A stretch of 64,000 nucleotides of DNA, from assembly GCF_000377205.1 (NCBI RefSeq), contig NZ_KB897906.1, positions 420,659-484,658 of the forward strand, in the 5' to 3' direction. Positions 56,810 through 64,000 of this stretch are shown here, piece after piece. This DNA is from Thioalkalivibrio sp. ALJ3. Lineage in GTDB: Bacteria > Pseudomonadota > Gammaproteobacteria > Ectothiorhodospirales > Ectothiorhodospiraceae. Numbering within the stretch: position 1 is the stretch's first letter; each line of letters opens with the position of its first letter. The notes under the pieces were generated by a model, which ran no database searches, was not told the DNA's origin, and saw only the letters and a list, made by a program, of their open reading frames with translations. The position numbers and the translations under genes were made by a program.

Positions 56810-56883
56810 CCGGCGTTCCCTCGAGGCTGGTGGCGCATACCGCCGATCCGGCACCAATCCTGCTGCGTGCGTAGACTGGCGCC

Positions 56884-57891
56884 ATGAACGACCAGCCCCA
56901 TCCGTACGACGCGCTCAAACCCACCGTTATTCTCGATGCGGTGGAAACCACCGGCCTGCGCTGCGATGGCCGCCTGCTCGCGCTGAACAGCTACGAAAAC
57001 CGGGTGTACCAGATTGGCATCGAGGATGCGGCGCCGGTCATTGCGAAGTTCTACCGACCCGGGCGCTGGAGCGACCAGGCGATCCTCGAGGAACATGCGT
57101 TCAGCCAGGAACTGGTCGCGCGGGAGGTTCCCGTGGCCGCACCACAGGTCGGAGGCGACGGGGCGACCCTGCACCATCATCAGGGCTTCCGCTTCGCGGT
57201 ATACCCCCGTTGCGGCGGGCGCACGCCGGATCTGGAACAGTCTGATACGCTGCAGCGCATCGGGCGCTTCATTGCGCGCATTCACGAAGTGGGCCGCAGC
57301 ACGGCGTTCCATGAGCGCCTCACGCTGGATCCAGGGACACTGGGGGAACAGGCCCGGCAGGATGTCCTCGCCTCCGGCCACTTACCCCCCGAACTGCAAT
57401 CGGTCTACCGCGATCTCAGCACGGACGTGATTCAGCGCATGCAGCGAAACACCGATGCTGTAGGGCCCGTCCCCCAGCTTCGCCTCCATGGCGACACCCA
57501 CCCGGGCAACATCCTGTGGACCGACGACGGCCCCCACTTCGTCGACCTCGACGACGCCTGCAACGGACCCGCAATGCAGGATCTTTGGATGTTCCTTTCC
57601 GGAGAACCGCCAGAGATGGCGGCACAGTTGCGCGACCTGCTGGAGGGCTACGAGACGTTCATGCGCTTTGACCGCCGCGAACTGGGCCTGATCAGCACCC
57701 TGCGCACGCTGCGTATCCTGCGCCACGCTGCCTGGCTGGCCCGGCGGGCGGACGACCCCGCGTTCATCGACGGTTTTCCGGTGTTCTACACCCCGCGCTA
57801 CTGGGAGGAACACATCCTGACCCTTCGCGAACAAGCCGCCGCCCTGGATGAACCGGCCCTGACGCTCACCCACACGGAGATGCCGTACTAG
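56884..57891 (+). CDS. srkA: Stress response kinase SrkA (YihE/RdoA family)
   Basis: 335 residues, aminoglycoside phosphotransferase-like kinase fold. Nucleotide-binding part NSYENRVYQIGIEDAAPVI, catalytic loop LRLHGDTHPGNILW and metal site HFVDLDDACNGPAMQDLWMF match the SrkA family. It is a cytosolic Ser/Thr kinase linked to envelope and oxidative stress. Its 3' end overlaps the convergent DUF2063 gene by 26 bp, and its TAG stop is part of a CTAGGGA sequence resembling the 288-bp repeat end. Confidence 0.93.
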   Translation: MNDQPHPYDALKPTVILDAVETTGLRCDGRLLALNSYENRVYQIGIEDAAPVIAKFYRPGRWSDQAILEEHAFSQELVAREVPVAAPQVGGDGATLHHHQGFRFAVYPRCGGRTPDLEQSDTLQRIGRFIARIHEVGRSTAFHERLTLDPGTLGEQARQDVLASGHLPPELQSVYRDLSTDVIQRMQRNTDAVGPVPQLRLHGDTHPGNILWTDDGPHFVDLDDACNGPAMQDLWMFLSGEPPEMAAQLRDLLEGYETFMRFDRRELGLISTLRTLRILRHAAWLARRADDPAFIDGFPVFYTPRYWEEHILTLREQAAALDEPALTLTHTEMPY

Positions 57892-58660
57892 GGAAACACT
57901 GATCAAGTGGTCTAGCCCCTGCGATCGCCCCCAGGTCCCGATAGTGTTCCAGCAGTTGCCGCCCGCTCTCCAGCAACTCGGGACCGGGCTCGAGGCCAAA
58001 ATCCTCCGCTACCCGGCGAAGCTGCTGGTTACCCGCTGCCGGCTCCTCGCAGACCCGCCACAACAGCCGTGCTCCCAGCGGATTCAGCTCGGCAAAGCGT
58101 ACGCGCTCGTCCTCGCCACGATAGGCCAGCAGATAGGTGGGCACATCACCCGGCTGCTGGGGGCAGTGGTCCGGCCCAATCCGATGCACCGGAAACTCGT
58201 AAGCCAGCAGGCGCGCGGCGGACGAAAACACAGGAACCCCAGTCAGCAGATCGCCCTGCGGATCCACGTCGCCGGAGGGCTGCGCATCGCTGTAGACGAG
58301 CTCCGTTTCGACCCGTTCGTAGTGCGCCAGCTCTGCCAGAAACGGCCAGTCGCCCGGCTGCGGCCCACGTTCTTCCGACAGGTACTGGACGAATTCCTCC
58401 GCCAGCCGCGGGAAATACGGCGTATGACAGCCATGGTCGCGATAGAAATCGCGCACCAGCGCTGCCCATGCCTCCTCCCCGAGGATCCGCCGGATCACCG
58501 GGAACCCGCGCCCGAGCAGATTGCGGACGTTATTGATGAACAGGCGCCGGTAGATCGCCAGTCGGCGGTCCTCGATACCCTCCGGAGGCGGGTGGCGCTC
58601 CGGGTCGCGCAGGTACCGGGCGAGGCGCTCCTGCAGCTCCTGGAAAACGGGTTCAGCCAT
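57866..58660 (-). CDS. bufC: Bufferin-system DUF2063 partner protein
   Basis: 264 residues from ATG 58660 ([17 protein letters not shown]). The N-terminal DUF2063 domain has [23 protein letters not shown] and the C-terminal part [22 protein letters not shown] segments ([16 protein letters not shown]). In MNIO systems this protein brings the precursor to the DUF692 enzyme. It overlaps the DUF692 gene by 8 bp. The last 15 residues are encoded by a sequence that resembles the end of the 288-bp repeat and by the antisense of srkA, so the original C-terminus was probably altered. Confidence 0.85.
   Translation of the reverse strand: MAEPVFQELQERLARYLRDPERHPPPEGIEDRRLAIYRRLFINNVRNLLGRGFPVIRRILGEEAWAALVRDFYRDHGCHTPYFPRLAEEFVQYLSEERGPQPGDWPFLAELAHYERVETELVYSDAQPSGDVDPQGDLLTGVPVFSSAARLLAYEFPVHRIGPDHCPQQPGDVPTYLLAYRGEDERVRFAELNPLGARLLWRVCEEPAAGNQQLRRVAEDFGLEPGPELLESGRQLLEHYRDLGAIAGARPLDQCFPSTASPCG
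57888..57915. repeat. Possible degenerate end of the 288-bp element
   Basis: CTAGGGAAACACTGATCAAG matches the terminal CTAGGGAGACGCTGATTTAA at 16 of 20 positions, and a second CTAG closes the segment at 57912-57915. It could be a worn solo terminal repeat. It spans the srkA stop codon and the 3' end of the DUF2063 gene. Confidence 0.4.
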
Positions 58661-59537
58661 GGGCCTGCAGGGATGCGCGCTTCCCGGCCGCGTTGACCTG
58701 AAGTGCGCGGATGCGGTCCGTTTCCTCCAGCAAGACCTCCAGCGCCGGGAAATTGAAATCCCGCTCCAGCAGGGTCGGCACCGGGCCAATCCGTTCGTAG
58801 GTCGCCTTCAGCAGGCCCCATACATCTCCGCAGACCGGTTGACCGTGCGTGTCCACGCGCAGGTCCGGCGCCTCTTCCTCGTGGCCGGCAATGTGGATGT
58901 AGCGCACGCGCTCCAGCGGCAGGCCGTCGAGGAACCCGACCGGGTCATAGCCGTGATTGATACTGTTCACGTAGATGTTATTCACATCCAGCAGAAGATC
59001 GCAGTCGGCTTCGTCCAGCACCGCCCGGAGGAACTCCAGCTCGCTCATCCGGGCCCCGACCGGGGTGTAGTAGGAAACATTCTCCAGTGCCATGCGCCGG
59101 CCGATCGTCTCCTGTACCTGAAGCACGCGACGGGCCACATGCCGCACGGCTTCTTCGGTAAACGGGATCGGCATCAGGTCGTAGAGGTGGCCCTTTTCGT
59201 CCCCGCAGGCCGAGAGGTGTTCGGTGTAGTCCTCGATGTCATGCGTATCGAGGAATCGGCGCAGATCGGCCAGAAACTCCGTGTCCAGGGGTCGTGGCCC
59301 GCCGATGTCCAGGGAAAGCCCGTGACAGACGAACGGGTGCGCCTCGGTATATTCACGGAAGGTGCGGCCCAGCCGCCCGCCAAGGTGCATCCAGTTCTCC
59401 GGCGCAGCCTCGAAAAACCCGAGCCGCTCCAGCGACTCGGGTGTCTCGGCCAGCGGCTCCAGCAGTGCCCGCCGCAGGCCGAGCCCGGCACCGCGCACGC
59501 GGGCCGGGCGTATGGGCTGGATGGCTTCAGCCGCCAC
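58653..59537 (-). CDS. bufB: DUF692 multinuclear non-haem iron oxidase (MNIO)
   Basis: 294 residues from a GTG at 59537, chosen because GAGGGG lies 4-5 nt upstream and the length then fits the family; this overlaps the precursor gene by 11 bp. TIM-barrel metal motifs: CHGLSLDIG (H72), TEHLS (E106, H107), ALENVSYY (E152, N153), [19 protein letters not shown] (D184, H195), IHIAGHEE (H215, H219) and [12 protein letters not shown] (D229, H231). MNIO enzymes modify Cys of peptide precursors; in bufferins they make thiooxazole rings. The adjacent Cys-rich peptide is its likely substrate. Confidence 0.92.
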   Translation of the reverse strand: MAAEAIQPIRPARVRGAGLGLRRALLEPLAETPESLERLGFFEAAPENWMHLGGRLGRTFREYTEAHPFVCHGLSLDIGGPRPLDTEFLADLRRFLDTHDIEDYTEHLSACGDEKGHLYDLMPIPFTEEAVRHVARRVLQVQETIGRRMALENVSYYTPVGARMSELEFLRAVLDEADCDLLLDVNNIYVNSINHGYDPVGFLDGLPLERVRYIHIAGHEEEAPDLRVDTHGQPVCGDVWGLLKATYERIGPVPTLLERDFNFPALEVLLEETDRIRALQVNAAGKRASLQAHG

Positions 59538-59823
59538 AAGTCCCCTCGCCACAGGAGCCTTCCGAGTCCTTTTCTTCTCCTTCACCGTTGGATCCACAGG
59601 CCCCCTCGGAGTCCTTGTCCCGGTCATCTCCTTCGCCATTGGCGCCGCAGGTGGCTTCCCCGCAACTGCCCTGGGCCAGCATGTGAGGGGCTGAAGAGCC
59701 CTGCTGATAGCCGTGGTTCAGATCCACCGCGGCAAAAGCCGGGCTGGAACCCATGGCCAGGCCGATCGCGGCGGTCCCCACCGCGCCGGCCAGGGTCTTT
59801 TTCGAGAACAGTTCTTGTTTCAT
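59527..59823 (-). CDS. bufA: Cys-rich exported peptide, bufferin-type RiPP precursor
   Basis: 98 residues from ATG 59823, with AAGGAG 7 nt upstream. A signal peptide lies at 1-31 ([16 protein letters not shown], cleavage before AVD). The mature 67 residues are Gly/Glu/Asp-rich with exactly five Cys (54, 59, 76, 91, 96), all in Gly-flanked repeats: [30 protein letters not shown]. This EGxCG pattern is that of DUF2282-type bufferins, whose Cys are modified by the DUF692 enzyme to bind copper in the periplasm. The stop overlaps the bufB start. Confidence 0.88.
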   Translation of the reverse strand: MKQELFSKKTLAGAVGTAAIGLAMGSSPAFAAVDLNHGYQQGSSAPHMLAQGSCGEATCGANGEGDDRDKDSEGACGSNGEGEEKDSEGSCGEGTCGG

Positions 59824-59929
59824 GATGCAACTCCTTCGTCGCTTAACGTTAGGGGCAAAATGCCCGTCTTGCCAATGATTGCTGTTTTGCACAGCGCCAT
59901 TGGGGGTCCCCTGTCCTCCACCCTCCTGG

Positions 59930-60553
59930 CTATCCCCTGTCCATCATCCTCCTGCGGATGTAGAAATCGATGCTCAGGTAGCGCCCGGCACCCCAGAAGA
60001 AGATCACCAGCAGCATGATGAAGTATGTCGCGGCCATCTCGATCCCGCTGTTCACGATCGCAAAGCCCCCGTGCTCGGTCAGCCAGTCCCAATTGCCGTG
60101 CTCCCGCAGGATGGAACGCGCGCGACTCAGGCGTTCCTGGGCGGCTTCCACCCCCGAGCAATTGAACAGGCACATCATCGGATCGGAGATGCGCTGCCAT
60201 CCGTTCTCCAGATGGGCCGTAACCGCAGCGACGATCATCGTGATTATCAGCGGGATGGAGAACCAGCGCGCCGCAATGCCCAGCAGCAGGGCGATCGCAC
60301 CCAGGACCTCGGCGTAGGCGGCCAGCAGCACCATCAGGTACGGAAACGGCATGCCCAGCCCCCAGTCCGGGTTACCAAACCACATCACCACGCTTTCCTT
60401 CGGCAGGAAGCCGTCGAGCTTGTTGGTGCCGGCCATCCAGAACACCGGCGCCAGATACAGGCGAATCAGCAGCGGCGCCAGAAAGTCCGCGCCGCGCGTC
60501 ATGTCCAGCCACCGCTGGAATCTTGTGCCTGCCAGCACCAGCGCTCCACTCAT
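59930..60553 (-). CDS. DoxX-family membrane protein of the bufferin operon
   Basis: 207 residues with about four membrane segments. DoxX motifs: FLAPLLIRLYLAPVFWMAGT, YLMVLLAAYAEVLGAIALLL and FSIPLIITMIVAAVTAH. It carries a periplasmic-type insertion with one Cys (LFNCSG) between segments three and four. DoxX proteins accompany bufferin genes and may take part in redox steps at the membrane. Here the gene is upstream of bufA by 106 bp rather than at the end of the operon, and is divergent from the AraC regulator (166 bp apart). Confidence 0.85.
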   Translation of the reverse strand: MSGALVLAGTRFQRWLDMTRGADFLAPLLIRLYLAPVFWMAGTNKLDGFLPKESVVMWFGNPDWGLGMPFPYLMVLLAAYAEVLGAIALLLGIAARWFSIPLIITMIVAAVTAHLENGWQRISDPMMCLFNCSGVEAAQERLSRARSILREHGNWDWLTEHGGFAIVNSGIEMAATYFIMLLVIFFWGAGRYLSIDFYIRRRMMDRG

Positions 60554-60719
60554 CGCCTAGTCCTCGATTCTTCCGTTGAACTGACTTGAAGCCTAGCGAG
60601 CCCTTCGGAAAATTGTGAGAACCGTCGCGCCGCCATTTATGTCCGATCGTCCAGGGGAGGACGAAAGGCCTTCGCGACGCCGTAAAGTGGCGCAGAAACA
60701 TCAAAGGAGTGGATCACTC

Positions 60720-61655
60720 ATGGACATGAGCCGGATCATGCCGCGCGAGGACACGCTGTCGTCCGTCCTCTCGGCCTACAACCTGCGCGCACGGATCGAC
60801 ACCAACCCCCGTCTATGTGGTCAGTGGCAGCTCAGCACCACCGGTTCCGGGCATGCGAGCTTTCACCTGATCACCGAAGGGGGCTGCTACCTGCACATGG
60901 AGGACTGCGAGCCGCTGTGGCTGGATGCGGGCGACATGCTGCTCCTCCCACACGACGACTGGCATCTGCTGGCCAGCGAGCCGTCATTCGAGGACCGGGA
61001 CAATCACCTCAATCTGCTGGACCCTTCCGAGGCCGAGCCCGGTTCGACACAGCTGTTATGCGGTCACTTTGAATTCGATTCCGGGCGTCGGAATCCGATC
61101 CTGGCGGCCCTGCCCGACCGCGTGATCGTGCGCCACGCCGAGAGCGGCGAGCGTCTGGCGCGCCTGGCCGATCTGATGCGGCTGGAACTGTCGGAGCAGT
61201 CCGCCGGCTATCGGCCGGTACTCGACCGGCTGGCCGATACCCTGTTCGTGATGACGGTGCGCCACTACGTCTGCCAGTACCAGGAGCATCCCGAACAGTG
61301 TCTGATCGCGGCCCTCGCGGACGACCGTATCCGCCGTGCCCTCGATGCGCTGCACGCACGCCCCGAGGAGAACTGGACGGTCGAGGGCCTGGCGCAGGAG
61401 GCCGCCATGTCGCGAACCAGTTTCGCCGCGCGTTTCAGCGAGCTGGTCGGACAGGCCCCCATCGACTACCTGACCCAGTGGCGCATGGTCCTGGCCGAAC
61501 GGCTGCTGCGCGACCCGAGGGCATCCGTGGCCACCGTGATGGAACAAGTCGGTTATGGCTCCGAGCCGGCCTTTCGCAAGGCCTTCAAGCGCGTTCACGG
61601 GTACGGACCCGGGCGTATCCGGCGACTGTTCTCGCGCCTGACTCGCGCGCACTGA
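60720..61655 (+). CDS. AraC-family regulator with cupin-like sensor
   Basis: 311 residues from ATG 60720, with AAAGGAG 12 nt upstream; another ATG is at 60726. The N-terminal cupin-6-type domain (about 10-180) contains HLITEGGCYLHMEDCEPLWL and AGDMLLLPHDDWHLL. The C-terminal AraC domain (about 205-305) has two helix-turn-helix units: WTVEGLAQEAAMSRTSFAAR and ATVMEQVGYGSEPAFRKAF. It is divergent from the DoxX-bufferin operon, so it may control it. The cupin His and Cys residues could bind a metal, but this is inference. Confidence 0.9.
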   Translation: MDMSRIMPREDTLSSVLSAYNLRARIDTNPRLCGQWQLSTTGSGHASFHLITEGGCYLHMEDCEPLWLDAGDMLLLPHDDWHLLASEPSFEDRDNHLNLLDPSEAEPGSTQLLCGHFEFDSGRRNPILAALPDRVIVRHAESGERLARLADLMRLELSEQSAGYRPVLDRLADTLFVMTVRHYVCQYQEHPEQCLIAALADDRIRRALDALHARPEENWTVEGLAQEAAMSRTSFAARFSELVGQAPIDYLTQWRMVLAERLLRDPRASVATVMEQVGYGSEPAFRKAFKRVHGYGPGRIRRLFSRLTRAH

Positions 61656-61675
61656 AACACCGCGGTACCGGGTGT

Positions 61676-62227
61676 TCAGCGACCCGCAGGCGCCTCCCAG
61701 TGCTCGTCCTGCATCACGTCATCCAGCGGCGTGGAGGCCAGGTGGTTGGTGTAGTTCGAGAGGGTCTTCAGCGCGACTGCGAGGATCACATCCAGGACCG
61801 CCGCCTCCTCGAATCCCGCCCGGCGAAACGCCTCGAGTTCGTCATTGGGGACCGCACCGCGATGCTTGAGTACTGCCACCACGAATTGGCGCAGGGCCTC
61901 GAGCCGCTGATCGGGCACGGGTTGATCCTCACGCAGCGCGTCGACGACCGCATCGGGCAGGCCCGCCATCCGTCCCGTCATGGAGTGCGCGGCCATGCAG
62001 TAATGGCATTCGTGGAACCGACTGATCGTGAGTAGCGCAACGCTCTGTTCCTCAGGAGACAGGCTGCTCTGGCTCAACCGCTCGGTCAGGTCCAGGTAGG
62101 CCGAGGCCGCCGCCGGGCTGCTGGCCATCACGCGAATCAGATTGGGCACCAGGCCGAGCACCTTCCCGGATCGCTCGAAGGCCTCCGGCGCGCTGTCGGT
62201 CGTTCTCAGAGGGAATTCCATCGTCAT
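61676..62227 (-). CDS. AhpD-like carboxymuconolactone decarboxylase-family protein
   Basis: 183 residues. The redox motif HECHYCMAAHS gives the CxxC plus His of AhpD-like peroxidase-related proteins. The helical fold runs from VPNLIRVMASSPAAASAYLD to VALKTLSNYTNHLASTP. It probably acts as a thiol-dependent antioxidant. Start at 62227 or 62221. It is 21 bp after the tetR gene in the same transcription unit. Confidence 0.88.
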   Translation of the reverse strand: MTMEFPLRTTDSAPEAFERSGKVLGLVPNLIRVMASSPAAASAYLDLTERLSQSSLSPEEQSVALLTISRFHECHYCMAAHSMTGRMAGLPDAVVDALREDQPVPDQRLEALRQFVVAVLKHRGAVPNDELEAFRRAGFEEAAVLDVILAVALKTLSNYTNHLASTPLDDVMQDEHWEAPAGR

Positions 62228-62248
62228 CTACCTCCAGGTAACCACGGA

Positions 62249-62887
62249 TCAGTGGTTCCCTCGCTCTTCGTCGCGGACCGGTCTGACCGGCAGCAGGGTT
62301 TCCAGTGCCGGCAACAGATGCAGGACCGTATCCGCGTCCTGCCGCGCCTTGGCCATCAGGAGCACACCTTCTACCTGCGCCAGCCATTGTTCCGACAGAC
62401 GGGCACTATCCGACGCCTGCGGGAGTTCACCCCTTTGCACGGCGGTCTCGATCGCTCGCTGGAAATGGCCACGCAGGGCCTCCAGGTGAGCGGCCACGGC
62501 CATTCGAACCGCCGAATTCCAATTCGCCAGTTCCAGGGCCAGGTTCCCGAACGGGCAACCGGGGAGCTCCCCGACCTCCGCCTGGGCGCGGATCTCGAAC
62601 TGATGCAGGCGATCAACGAACCGCCCAAGGCGACCGCGCAGAGGCAACTCACATTCCAGTGACGGACGGAGTACCTCGCGCTCGAGTTCGCGATAAAGCG
62701 TCTCGAGCATCTCCAGCACCAGGGCATCCTTGCTGGCAAAGAAGTGATAAAGACTCCCCTTCTTCACGCCGGCGTGCGCACAGATCTCGGCCACGCCGAC
62801 GGCGCCGTAGCTGCGGCCAAGGACCAGCGACCGTGCGGCGGCAATCAGGGCGTCGCGTGTCCGAGTTCGGATGAGTGTAGGGGCCAT
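62249..62887 (-). CDS. TetR-family transcriptional repressor
   Basis: 212 residues. The N-terminal helix-turn-helix is GVAEICAHAGVKKGSLYHFF. The ligand domain contains LPGCPFGNLALELANWNSAV, as in the AcuR/NemR-like branch with a Cys that could sense electrophiles. It is upstream of the AhpD-like gene and divergent from the unknown protein at 62950. A palindrome (62902-62917) next to its start is the probable operator. Confidence 0.92.
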   Translation of the reverse strand: MAPTLIRTRTRDALIAAARSLVLGRSYGAVGVAEICAHAGVKKGSLYHFFASKDALVLEMLETLYRELEREVLRPSLECELPLRGRLGRFVDRLHQFEIRAQAEVGELPGCPFGNLALELANWNSAVRMAVAAHLEALRGHFQRAIETAVQRGELPQASDSARLSEQWLAQVEGVLLMAKARQDADTVLHLLPALETLLPVRPVRDEERGNH

Positions 62888-62901
62888 GCATTGAATGGTA
62901 G

Positions 62902-62931
62902 TTGACCGGTCGGTAAGTTGGAAAGTATCGA
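62902..62931. promoter_or_regulatory. TetR operator and promoter of the divergent gene
   Basis: TTGACCGGTCGGTAAG (62902-62917) is a near palindrome built on ACCG-GT-CGGT. Its TTGACC can serve as the -35 of the plus-strand gene with TATCGA (62926-62931) as -10, spacer 18. Binding here could repress both directions. Confidence 0.65.
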
Positions 62932-62949
62932 ATACCCAGCGAGGCCACG

Positions 62950-63684
62950 ATGTCCATCACGGTTCCGTCCACTACGGCCGCCAACGCGCAGCCGGTCACG
63001 ATTCCAGTGCGCTACGAGGACAGCTGGCAGGATGGCTTCGGCGCGCGCGGCTGGAAGCTGGACATCGCCGGACTGGGCGCCGACGTGATTGCCGCAACTC
63101 CCTATTGCGGGGATCGCATTCCGACTTCGGTGTTTGTCCATGACATCGTTGACCATCTCCTGTGCGGCTTCAGTCTGTCCGGTTATGTCGACGAGGCTGC
63201 GGCCCTGATCCAGCTCTCCCTGCGAACCCACTCCGACCCCGTCCCGGACTATCAGCAGATGGTCGACGAAGATCTGATCCCGGGGCTTAGCCAGCACGAT
63301 GACTGGATCGAGCTACTGCCGGCCTCGCTCAACCCCTCCCCCGAGGACGCCGGGGACCCTGGCCTCCTCCTGAAAGAGCTTCGCGAAAAGCTGGGTGACG
63401 GGGCCCTGCGCGCCCTGCTTACGGCCGGGTTCGTCCGCGAAGGCTGGAAACGAGCGGAAGATGCACGGGACCACTGGGAGGGGCTTGGCCTGCGTTATCC
63501 GGACCGCGGCGCGACCGCACTGGCACTGCAGGCGCTATTCGAGTGGATGGATACCACGGTGCGCGAACAACAGTGGATGCACGCGACTGGACAATTTCTG
63601 ATTCATCGCGAACACGTGACCTTCCGATTTTCTCGGCCTGAGGGCGCGGGGCATCAGTCGGTCAAGGTCGCTACCAGTCATTGA
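62950..63684 (+). CDS. Unknown protein divergent from TetR
   Basis: 244 residues, acidic, no signal peptide or membrane segment. The N-terminal third is strand-rich (VRYEDSWQDGFGARGWKLD, AATPYCGDRIPTSVFVHDIV). The motif HDIVDHLLCGFSLSG and SDPVPDYQQMVDEDLIPG look like a metal- or ligand-binding centre, but I do not recognise the family. The rest is helical (LLLKELREKLGDGALRALL). Its promoter overlaps the probable TetR operator, so it may act on whatever the TetR protein senses. The second 288-bp element begins 29 bp after the stop. Confidence 0.75.
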   Translation: MSITVPSTTAANAQPVTIPVRYEDSWQDGFGARGWKLDIAGLGADVIAATPYCGDRIPTSVFVHDIVDHLLCGFSLSGYVDEAAALIQLSLRTHSDPVPDYQQMVDEDLIPGLSQHDDWIELLPASLNPSPEDAGDPGLLLKELREKLGDGALRALLTAGFVREGWKRAEDARDHWEGLGLRYPDRGATALALQALFEWMDTTVREQQWMHATGQFLIHREHVTFRFSRPEGAGHQSVKVATSH

Positions 63685-63712
63685 ACCCGGCCCACAAGAC
63701 GCAGATCCGCGC

Positions 63713-64000
63713 CTAGGGAGACGCTGATTTAATCACACGTCCGCGCTCGAGTCGCTTTTGCGTGCGAACAAGGCGCGGTGACCGCCGTGCAGTCATTCTG
63801 CACAAGGGAACCGCAACGCAGTGCGCGCGCAAAAGCGGCCGAGCCCCTGCTTTCAATGGCTTGTGGGGTTGGTGCCCCCTGTTCCCCGATCCTGCGTTGC
63901 GCCGCTTGCGGGTAGAACCACTACCCGCTGCACGACGCGCCTTGTCTCGGAAAACAGGGGGCACCAACGCGGACGTGCGATTAAATCAGCGTCTCCCTAG
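63713..64000. mobile_element. 288-bp MITE-like repeat, copy 2 (inverted)
   Basis: Same length and ends as the copy at 39998-40285 but in the opposite orientation, with about nine mismatches counted by eye, all in one half of the element. Terminal repeats (33 bp) differ from each other at one position. The 15-bp internal inverted repeat and the small CGGGTAG hairpin are kept. The element ends exactly at the window edge. No transposase is present. Confidence 0.88.

Overview
The window is GC-rich, densely packed gammaproteobacterial chromosome. Flagellar genes with sigma-54 and sigma-28 promoters, an SLC13 anion transporter, acidic proteins and a cyanase relic all fit an Ectothiorhodospiraceae / Thioalkalivibrio-like bacterium. 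That placement is inference from gene content; no rRNA or marker search was possible.

Layout. 1-1.4 kb: the 5' part of an unknown protein, a decayed cyanase gene and tRNA-Ala(CGC). 1.7-11.7 kb: a metallo-beta-lactamase-fold hydrolase, then the phosphate-starvation block phoB-phoR, pstS, pstC-pstA-pstB and phoU. Three 11-bp-phased Pho boxes lie before phoB, pstS and pstC. 11.7-17.4 kb: a DsrE-like exported protein, a glutaredoxin-like protein, an exported amidohydrolase, a chemoreceptor with a sigma-28 promoter and an SLC13 symporter. 17.6-24.5 kb: sodB, argD-argF, ppk and convergent ppx-sixA. 24.5-28.4 kb: an ergothioneine cluster, egtD divergent from egtC-egtB, then a SIMPL protein. 29.2-45.1 kb: the flgBCDEFGHIJKL operon on the minus strand, cheV and cheR, and flgA, flgM-flgN and ycgR on the plus strand. 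A 288-bp MITE-like repeat sits between cheR and the flgB promoter. 45.2-52.6 kb: the translation operon thrS-infC-rpmI-rplT-pheS-pheT-ihfA-merR, then tRNA-Pro. infC has the non-canonical ATT start. 52.8-57.9 kb: an unusual MBL-fold protein, two tandem TVP38/VTT membrane proteins (the second fused to a mercuric-reductase-like flavoprotein) and srkA. 57.9-61.7 kb: a bufferin-type copper RiPP system with a DoxX protein, a Cys-rich precursor, a DUF692 MNIO enzyme and a DUF2063 partner, divergent from an AraC regulator. 61.7-64 kb: an AhpD-like protein, a TetR regulator, an unknown protein and a second, inverted copy of the 288-bp element ending at the window edge.

How it fits together. PhoB/PhoR should control phosphate uptake through Pst, with polyphosphate made by Ppk and removed by Ppx. 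Sigma-54 and sigma-28 promoters give the usual flagellar hierarchy: sigma-54 for flgB and flgA, sigma-28 for flgM, the chemoreceptor and probably cheV. Several modules (ergothioneine, SodB, AhpD-like protein, bufferin, SrkA, flavoprotein fusion) concern oxidative or metal stress.

The strongest candidates for new biology are the bufferin locus, the VTT-flavoprotein fusion beside its stand-alone relative, the 288-bp element family with a possible degenerate end at 57.9 kb, and the decaying cyanase gene.
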